From contig NC_071332.1 in NCBI RefSeq assembly GCF_010183535.1, positions 13,082,001-13,146,000 of the forward strand: 64,000 nt of DNA. Direction: 5' to 3'. How positions within the stretch are numbered: the stretch's first letter is position 1; the number at the start of each line of letters is the position of its first letter. Below the pieces are notes generated by a model. That model did not search any database. It worked only from the letters and a program-made list of their open reading frames with translations, and had not been told where the DNA came from. A program made the translations under genes and the position numbers. This document shows, piece after piece, positions 56,982 to 64,000 of the stretch. Source of the DNA: Caenorhabditis remanei (taxonomy: Eukaryota; Nematoda; Chromadorea; Rhabditida; Rhabditidae).

Positions 56982-59352
56982 TATTGGAGATTTTAACCTC
57001 CCATCCATTGATTGGCTTGATAATTCTTCCCGGCATCCCTTTTCTGATTTTTTACTTTCTAAAGGTCTCTCTCAACTTGTTGATTTTCCTACTCGCTCCA
57101 CCAATATTTCTTCCAACATTTTAGATTTGGTTATATCTTCTGATGATTTAGTTCTCTCGCCTCCTGTCTGTCACCCTCCACTTTTGAATTCTGACCACTT
57201 CAGCGTCAATTTCTCGGTCTTCCCCCGTTCATTGGCTTCCACTCTTCCTGATCCAGCATCTGCTTCATTTTCCTCTCAACTTGACTACAGAAAATGTAAT
57301 TATACTCTCTTGAATTCTGATCTTGCTTCCCTTGACTGGGATGTCTTATTCAGTACCCTTCCCTCGCCATCTGCTAAATTCGATATGTTTATTCGCATTT
57401 TAAATGATCTCATCAAAACCCACACCCCTACTAAGACCTTACCAAAGCCTAAGCCACCTTCCAACCCTATTCGCCAGTTGCGTCGTGCTCGTTGTCGTCT
57501 TTCTAAACTTCTTGCCTCCCCTAGTTCTTCCTTCAATGATTTCCAGTCTCTCAACCTTCGAATCAGGGATTTGACCAAAACTATTCGTCGCAACTACGCC
57601 AGAACAGAAAAACGTATTCTCAACTCACCTCACAGTCTTGTAGCCCGTTCCCTCATAACGAAAAGATTAAAAAGTACTTCCGGAATACCATCTCTTTCAT
57701 ATCAAGGACGAATCGTCAATATCGACTCCGAGAAAGCCTCCATCTTCACCACTGCATTCACATCTAATTTTAAAAACCCCTCTGCAGCTCCGAATGTTTC
57801 GGATTCTTCCTTCTCACCCATCCTATCAGCATCTCATATTATTGACCTTCATGATTCTGATCTGTTTGCCCCGTGGGTAATTGAGAATTCTTTACGTAAA
57901 CTTCCGTCTCGCTGTGGTTTCTCACCCCATCTTGCTAACTTTCTTCTCATCAAAAATTGCGCCACCTCTCTTTCCCTTCCCCTCTCGATCATCTTCAATG
58001 ACTCGTTCCGCTCTTCTTCAGTCCCTCACTCTTGGAAGAATGCTGTAGTAACCCCTGTTCTAAAAAAGGGTAATGCTAGTTACCCTATCAACTACCGCCC
58101 AATTTCTCTCACTGATCCATTTTCTAGAATTTTCGAGCGCATCATCTGTAACCGCATCAAGCTTGATTTTGCCCATAAACTTTCTGTCCATCAACATGGT
58201 TTCCTAGCTAAAAGGTCTTGTGCCTCCTCCTTAGTTCAGGTCATAACCAATTACAAAATCATCTTAAAAACTCATAAATCTCTAGATGTAGTCTTCTTTG
58301 ATTTCCAGAAAGCTTTTGATCAAGTTCCCCATAGTCTTCTTCTCAAAAAGCTTTCTTCTTTTGGCTTGTCCTCTACCATTGTAGCCTGGTTCTCGGACTT
58401 TCTATCCTCTAGATCTTTTTCCGTTAAGGTTAACAGTTTCGTTGATTCCTCTTCCTCTTTTATCTCCTCTGGAGTTCCTCAAGGTTCCGTGTCGGGCCCT
58501 TCACTCTTTATCTTGTTCATCAATGATTTGTTACTCAGTTTGAATGATATTCCTTACCTTTTTGTTGCTGCCTATGCTGATGATATTAAAATTTACTCTC
58601 ATCTTCCTTCCAGTCTTCAAGCCGGCATTGATTTAGTCTCCAACTGGGCCGAATCCAATTTCCTTCCTCTTGCCCATTCCAAAACAGGTTTGCTTCGCTT
58701 CGGCTTACTCAACCCTCATCATCAGTTTTTTATTGCTGGTTCTCCCATTCCTGACTCCAACTCCGTTCGTGATCTTGGCCTGCTTGTTGAACCTGATCTC
58801 AAGTTCCGGGCTCATATTAATCGTACAGTGGCTCTAGCCCGACTTCGTTCCTCTCAGATCTTAAAATCTTTCAAGTCAAATCATCCAGCTTTCTACTCAT
58901 TCCTTTTTAAAACTTACGTTCTTCCTATCCTTGAGTATTGTTCTGTTATTTTCTGTTTGTCCCCCACATCTCATCTCTCTAGACTTCTTGAATCCACCCT
59001 TAGAGTATACTCTAGAATAACGCTCCAGTGCTGTAACATCTCTTTCTCTTCTTACTCGCAACGCTTGGAACTCCTCTCAATGCACTCCATTAGACACCGC
59101 AGACTCAAATCCCAATTACTCCTACTTTACAAATTCATTGCTGGCGCATCTCACTTCCCCTTCCTTAATACCATTGTCAGATTGTCTGATTCTCCCAGAA
59201 GGCCCATGGCTCTTATCTATCTCTCCCCCCTATCTGATAACTTTTTCTCTTTCACCATTCCGTATTGGAATGCCATAACCTACAATGTAAATACTTTTCT
59301 TTCCCCCTCTCAATTTGCTATTCTACTTGATTCCTCTATAACCCGGTTCTAA
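56965..59352 (+). CDS. CR1-type endonuclease (partial)/reverse transcriptase
   Basis: Open frame of 795 codons without an ATG at its 5' end, because the element is truncated. GDFNLPSIDW near residue 8 is the C-terminal catalytic region of an AP-type endonuclease. The reverse-transcriptase core has YRPISL, FDFQKAFD, GVPQGS(V)SGP and the catalytic YADD (58573-58584), followed by the thumb region. The ORF1 (gag-like) part is missing, so the copy is not autonomous. The nearest named Caenorhabditis groups I know with this architecture are the CR1-like Sam/Frodo elements. No relation to neighbouring host genes. Confidence 0.92.
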   Translation, partial: LSSALVIGDFNLPSIDWLDNSSRHPFSDFLLSKGLSQLVDFPTRSTNISSNILDLVISSDDLVLSPPVCHPPLLNSDHFSVNFSVFPRSLASTLPDPASASFSSQLDYRKCNYTLLNSDLASLDWDVLFSTLPSPSAKFDMFIRILNDLIKTHTPTKTLPKPKPPSNPIRQLRRARCRLSKLLASPSSSFNDFQSLNLRIRDLTKTIRRNYARTEKRILNSPHSLVARSLITKRLKSTSGIPSLSYQGRIVNIDSEKASIFTTAFTSNFKNPSAAPNVSDSSFSPILSASHIIDLHDSDLFAPWVIENSLRKLPSRCGFSPHLANFLLIKNCATSLSLPLSIIFNDSFRSSSVPHSWKNAVVTPVLKKGNASYPINYRPISLTDPFSRIFERIICNRIKLDFAHKLSVHQHGFLAKRSCASSLVQVITNYKIILKTHKSLDVVFFDFQKAFDQVPHSLLLKKLSSFGLSSTIVAWFSDFLSSRSFSVKVNSFVDSSSSFISSGVPQGSVSGPSLFILFINDLLLSLNDIPYLFVAAYADDIKIYSHLPSSLQAGIDLVSNWAESNFLPLAHSKTGLLRFGLLNPHHQFFIAGSPIPDSNSVRDLGLLVEPDLKFRAHINRTVALARLRSSQILKSFKSNHPAFYSFLFKTYVLPILEYCSVIFCLSPTSHLSRLLESTLRVYSRITLQCCNISFSSYSQRLELLSMHSIRHRRLKSQLLLLYKFIAGASHFPFLNTIVRLSDSPRRPMALIYLSPLSDNFFSFTIPYWNAITYNVNTFLSPSQFAILLDSSITRF

Positions 59353-59917
59353 TATTTCTTCCTCCTTTCCTGTTGTTTAAACGAACAGTTTCTTAATTTA
59401 TTCTCTGTCCCTGCCTCCAATTGCCTACTTCCTTTATTTCCCATTGATCTCATCTCCATAACATTGCTCGCCCCCGTTTTAGTCTTTCAAATTGTCTTTC
59501 CCCATGTCATCATTATTTATTTGTTGATTACATAGATTTTTCCTCTTTTTTACTTGAAACTGTCTCGTGAGGGACATGTTCAAGTCTTCTGTGAATTTTC
59601 ATAGCCATTTTGTCGTGAAAAAATAAATAAATTCAAATTCAAATTCAGTCATCTTTTTATAGTCTTGTCGTCTTTTTTGGAGCAACTAATATTCCGTATG
59701 TGATGACAATATGACAATGATTCATTCTGTAGTTTTGAATGTAGCCATGAGACAGCGTGTTTATAGTTAGAAGTTGGTAAAGGTGAATATACTTTGAACC
59801 ACTAAATTAACAAAGTCATCTGTTCACTCCTTCGCGAGTGGAGTCACTGTTTTCAATATCCGGTTGTATAGTTCAACAAGTATATTTATTTATTTCATAT
59901 GGTCTTTTCAAATTTAC

Positions 59918-61060
59918 TCAGGAGATGATTGGGAGAATTTTCGGAGCGCCGAAATAGTTTTTCAAAAGTGGAAATTGTGAGATATATGTAGAAAAAATGA
60001 ACAGATACTGCATTATGCAAGTATCGTGGAATCCCGACGTCAGCACAAATATTTCGGTTGGATTCTCCAGATGAGTGAGGTAAGCAGAGTAGATGGAAAA
60101 TATAAAGAGTGACTGAAATTGATATTTGATGTTCCTTACTACATATAATCTGAACATACCCAATAAATGAACATGAATAACGATACGTGGCAAATTCGAG
60201 CATAATCAAAACGAGATAGCTTTTCATGGTTGGGTTTGGTAAAGATTGTATGGAACTTTCTAAATAAGAAAAGTGTTGTTACCAAGGCATGCAGCCACTT
60301 GATTATGTTAAGTTTCTGCAATTTTTCAAATAAAAAATAACACTTTTTGGGGAATTATTTACCAACAAGAAGTTTTTGTTCAAGAAAATGTTGATATAAA
60401 AACGACCTGAAATATGTTTTGTTGACATAATTAAAGTATTTTTTGGAAGAACCCACCTTTCCCAAATGTATATCGGAAAGTGTTCATCATAATGAAAACT
60501 GTTACCAAGAAAGATGTTATTCGTGATCTGAACTTGAATATTGTTTGAGAAGCCCTGTTTTTGGAATCGCTCCAGTTTTCTACCTGCTTACTTTGCAGTT
60601 TAGAAAAAACCCCGTCGGTTGGGGTTTCCAGTTCAAGAATAAAGAATGAACCAGTGTGAAAGTAAATGGAACGGATGGACAAAGCACTGCAGGAATATCA
60701 AATATCACAATTATCATGCATCGAATTTGAATTTCAAGATCATTTTCACTGTAAAGAGCCCAGTGTAAGATCTGCGGATCGTGAAGTAAATGAAGAACTA
60801 CGTGAGAAGTGAAAATGAATGGCATAAAGTAGCAAAACTGAGAGAAATAGTGGAGTACAAGTTTCTGAAAAAAGGAAATCTTCAGAGTTGATACTGAGTC
60901 AACTCACATCTTTTCTGCAAATCAGATTCAAGAATAGACAACCCGATAGGAGAATGTAAATGAGAGATATGAAAATATATTTTCTTGGTGGCAGAAAATC
61001 CAGTGGATCATGTGTATAACTGGAGATATTGAATCGTTCTAAAATAGTTTCTTTTCCCAT
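59918..61060 (-). CDS. 7TM chemoreceptor-like protein (family not assigned)
   Basis: Exons 61060-60908, 60864-60592, 60532-60457, 60406-60363, 60315-60160, 60112-59918 (298 aa). Seven hydrophobic segments are plausible; landmarks shared with the next two genes are LFLNLI(C/F) after TM1, HYFSQFCYF in TM2, ITSFLVTVFIM in TM4, W..A..TTLFLFRK in TM5, CHVSLFMFIYW in TM6 and LF..STY near the end. The very short fourth exon (44 nt) is matched by a 47-nt exon in the 62.7-kb gene, which supports the model. A chemosensory role is inferred from general structure and clustering. Confidence 0.75.
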
Positions 61061-61421
61061 TGAGCAGGAATTGCCAAGTGACTAAGGTGTGGCTTCAATG
61101 CAAGTAGTTTGAGAGCGTTGGCCGGAGAAATTTCTTTTCAAAATGTTTCACCTGTTCAGAACTTTGAGATTTTCTTTGAGACAGCTTATTTTCCTCAAAA
61201 GTTAGAAATGAGTAATATCGACTTGCATCCTGTGAAATACGTTTAGACTCATCCGAAAGAATAAATCAATATCAGAGACAGTTTATTTTGGATCCTGCTC
61301 ACTATCAGGTGCACTTAACACATTTTTAGTATTCATCTGAATTCTAAAGTTTGAGTGTTTTTGCAGTTTTTGGAAATAAAAAAAGAAAAATAGAAAAAAG
61401 AAGAACCATTTATCAATTTTA
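61061..61421. other. Intergenic region between tandem receptors
   Basis: No gene seen. Presumed promoter of the 59.9-kb gene. Confidence 0.5.
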
Positions 61422-62456
61422 TTAAACTACCGGAGTTACACTTGAATTCATTATTACTGGTTTTTGATTCTTCTTCCGTGATGCGATGTAAGTGGCATAC
61501 ACAAAAATGTAACGGAGTAACAATGAATCTTGTAACGACAACACGCAGTTGTTACTATCTGTAGGTAGCTGATTCAAGTGAAATATGACATAATAGGCTA
61601 TGGTAGAAATCTGAAAGTCAACAATTTTGGGGCCCGTAAAGATTTTAAAACTCACAAAAAATATCAATAAATAACATCTGATATACACGATATGAGCGTA
61701 TTCTGAACGCTTCAGAATATTACATTTCGTTTTCAAATAATGCGTTTTCTTAAACAATCCCAGGATGGTTATAGTAGCCGGTATAAATCTCAAAAGATCG
61801 AAATGTATTGTTCTACTATTTTGAAGGTGATAATGAAGATAGAGACATTTGTCTTGATACGGTAGATTGGACAAGTGAATTCGCGGATGTTTGAGAGCAT
61901 CAGAGAGATTTCGCATCAAATTCATAAAGCATATAAAAGTAATCAAAAACGTTGTAATTCTGGACCTAAAATCGCATCATTTGATGACAAAACAAGTTGT
62001 GACTTGAAAACCGCACTTTGTAATTTGGAATCCGCATAACCGGGATTCTGCTGTTATTCTACAGTTGATTAATACAGAATAACACATTGGAACAGAATGA
62101 GGGATAGTTGAAGAAACAGTATAGAACAATATAAATATGTACATGAGAGAAAACACAAAAAAATAAGCGTACTTCCCATTAAAACTGATCCAATGCAGTA
62201 TCCATGGGTGTTGTGTTGAAATGTGAAAAAGGATATCAATCGGTAGTGAAGCCAGAGTGAAGTAATACAAGTGTGAGAAATATTGTGATATCCATTTTCG
62301 TTTTTTAAATATCAAATTCAGAAACAAACCCGCCGTGATCAAAACATAAATGAACAAAAATCTGAGAGTTTCTTGTGGCAAGAATACATCACTTTGGACG
62401 CGAAAGGAAAAGTTAACTTGAGGATTTTCCAAAAACCTTTCCGTTTCTTCTTGCAT
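61422..62456 (-). CDS. 7TM chemoreceptor-like protein (family not assigned), intron-poor copy
   Basis: Exons 62456-62017, 61965-61656, 61610-61422 (312 aa). Aligns with both neighbours (LFLNLIFKK, QYFSHLYYF, SRITTFLITFIC, SEYAHIVYIRCYLLIF, RYIFVYATYIA), but the first two exons are fused and exons 3-5 form one exon, so three introns were lost precisely relative to the flanking copies. The start is the ATG 14 bases after GATGTATTTCAG, a likely trans-splice acceptor; this gives an N-terminus matching the 59.9-kb gene better than the upstream in-frame start. Confidence 0.75.
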
Positions 62457-62685
62457 TAGAACTTGTGACACTGAAATACATCCGGCTGGGTTGGAAAAAA
62501 ATCAGCTGGTAGTACCACTGGAATGCCAATGCCGTTTGATGTTTCCAAAAAACTCGTGAGACCTTATCCAAAAATAGAAAAGATCTAATGTAACAAAACA
62601 TAAAGGTTTTTTTAATTCAATAAGAATAAAATCCATTATTTATTTTGTACTTATTTGAGTTTTTGATTTTTTTATATAAAAAATT

Positions 62686-63781
62686 CTAGAATCTGTTCGG
62701 GTAAATATTAACATTGTTGAACCATCTAACAACTGATTTTGATTCCGCTAATGGTATAGCATAGACAAAAAGATAATGTAATACACACGATTCTTGGAAT
62801 CCTAGAAGTCGAGTCGAGTATGGATAGGCATTCAAGTGAGAAGTTAGAATTGATAGCAAGATTTGTGGAATCGTTAAGAACTGAACAATTTAGTTGTCAT
62901 AGAATGAAACCAATGTTGGCTCACCCAATAAACTGATAGAAATAGTGCAATATGAACCATGCCAATATATTCCACATGGTTGACGCTTAATAGTTTCTTT
63001 GATTCTTTGAAATAATATAACCGTCTTAAAAAGAATACGGTAATTATAAATACTGGAATGTACTTAAGCATATCGAATTCCTGCAAAAAAGTATTTGCCG
63101 TTGTTTCTTTTTCTGTTGATCTTACTATATTATGATTTTCATTCAGATGCAAAGCGATGACGAAGCATTTTTCTGTAACACAGCATAATATTTCCCAGTT
63201 GCCAACTCTATTCCCTCACCTTTTCTTTTGTTTCTCAAAAAATAAACAGATGAAAAAATTGCCAGAACGGCAAGTATCACTTTGTTCCTGAGTTTTTTAA
63301 ATGTGAGGCTTTCCCGATTTTATAAACTAACTTTGTAATTTTTAACCCGAATACATGACTTTTACCGGTGTTGATATTTAAATATATAGAATATACCATT
63401 GTTATAGAAAATGGAATTGGTGGTATATACAAAACGGGGTAACAACTTATGAGTACTGGGACCAATCGGTGGATAACTTCATTTGGTGACATAGTACTTG
63501 AAAATAAAAAGTTTTGAAATGTGATCACGATGAGCACCGAGAAATGAGTTACCGGTACAAAAGTCATAAGGAGACAAAACTGAGGAAAGATTTTCCAAAT
63601 CAAGTTCTGAAAAAAGAAATACTTCAGTAAGTTTTAAAGTTCCAGATGCAATGACCTTTTTCTCTGACAACCGGAAGAGAAACAGAAACGTTGACACCAT
63701 CACATAAACAGTCAAAATTAGTTTTTCCAAGTATAGTCTTGGAAGTTCCACCAGAGTAGAATACTCGTTTGTGTTATTCAT
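62686..63781 (-). CDS. 7TM chemoreceptor-like protein (family not assigned)
   Basis: Exons 63781-63656, 63606-63332, 63287-63220, 63172-63126, 63080-62925, 62880-62686 (288 aa). Six-exon structure like the 59.9-kb gene, with equal lengths for exons 5 (156 nt) and 6 (195 nt). Landmarks: IFPQFCLL, IPPIPFSITMVYS, HIALFLSVYW, FQESCVLHYLFVYA. An extracellular N-terminus with an NNTN glycosylation-type sequence is predicted. First of the three-gene tandem set in transcriptional order. Confidence 0.75.
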
Positions 63782-64000
63782 TTCGAAAGTATTAAAATAA
63801 TGTGGTAAATAGTGTTTCTGGTTTTAAACGTAACCAGCTGAAAATAAATTTTAATTTTGAAAAAAAAAATTCTATGTAATGTCAAAACACCGTAACCAAG
63901 TTTTTGAAAGTTTCCACCTGTTTCAGTTTGGTATTTGTTACTTACTCACGTATTTTATTCGTATAAAGTGATTTCTTTCGTCATTTTGTTTTCTTGCTTC

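Larger units (their letters stand above)
56901..59647 (+). mobile_element. 5'-truncated CR1-like non-LTR retrotransposon
   Basis: Starts inside the endonuclease domain, carries one open reverse-transcriptase frame (56965-59352), and ends with a 3' tail of ATTCAA repeats (about 59631-59647) instead of poly(A), as CR1-clade elements do. The C/T-rich coding strand stands out from the surrounding AT-rich DNA. Intact reading over more than 790 codons implies a recent insertion. Target-site duplications are not evident by eye. Confidence 0.88.

Noticed and set aside
57300..57593. Antisense frame inside the retroelement as a separate gene
   Set aside because: Shadow of the reverse-transcriptase coding strand.
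1..64000. CRISPR arrays, bacterial operons or riboswitches
   Set aside because: The whole window is intron-rich nematode DNA; no regularly spaced direct repeats with unique spacers were seen.

Overview
The window is nuclear DNA of a Caenorhabditis-type nematode. The signs are many short introns (mostly 42-55 bp) ending in TTTTCAG, tandem arrays of supplementary nuclear hormone receptors (NHRs), F-box/FTH-like genes, several clusters of nematode-specific 7TM chemoreceptors and a CR1-type non-LTR retrotransposon. The mix resembles the gene-family-rich arms of Caenorhabditis autosomes. I cannot name the species. I rebuilt exon models by hand from splice consensus, reading frame and comparison between paralogues inside the window. 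Every model sums to a multiple of three; the two frame problems are flagged.

Layout. 1-4150: non-coding, GC-richer DNA with a strongly strand-biased recurring GCTGGTA motif, ending at a truncated gene fragment (4153-4398). 4852-6399: F-box gene (-). 6400-10600: long AT-rich spacer with decayed duplicated segments. 10.6-20.0 kb: F-box and NHR genes interleaved (F-box -, NHR -, NHR -, F-box +, NHR +, F-box + with an in-frame stop). 20.3-36.4 kb: core NHR array (eight genes plus one pseudogene). 36.7-39.0 kb: small secreted cysteine-rich peptide, a second NHR pseudogene and another F-box gene. 39.1-49.5 kb: four related 7TM receptors (all -), with a PIM-like kinase (-) between the third and fourth and its paralogue (+) just beyond the fourth. 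51.5-54.1 kb: two receptors of another 7TM family (-). 54.2-56.5 kb: an NHR of a different type whose first intron holds a tRNA-Ala gene and a MITE-like inverted repeat. 56.9-59.65 kb: 5'-truncated CR1-like element with an intact reverse transcriptase frame. 59.9-63.8 kb: three tandem receptors of a third 7TM family (-).

How the parts may work together. Nothing here is a linear pathway. These are fast-evolving families: ligand-responsive transcription factors, substrate adaptors for SCF ubiquitin ligases, environmental chemoreceptors and two kinases that share a promoter block with GATA sites. The array shows birth-and-death evolution: recent pairs (11.8/17.2 kb, 20.3/28.1 kb, 22.9/24.6 kb, 30.2/32.9/35.0 kb, kinases 46.9/50.1 kb), intron gains and losses, and broken copies. 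The most unusual signals are the GCTGGTA-rich block, the F-box/NHR interleaving, the shared kinase promoter block with an orphan third copy, and the inverted repeat plus minisatellite abutting the stop codon of the 53-kb receptor.
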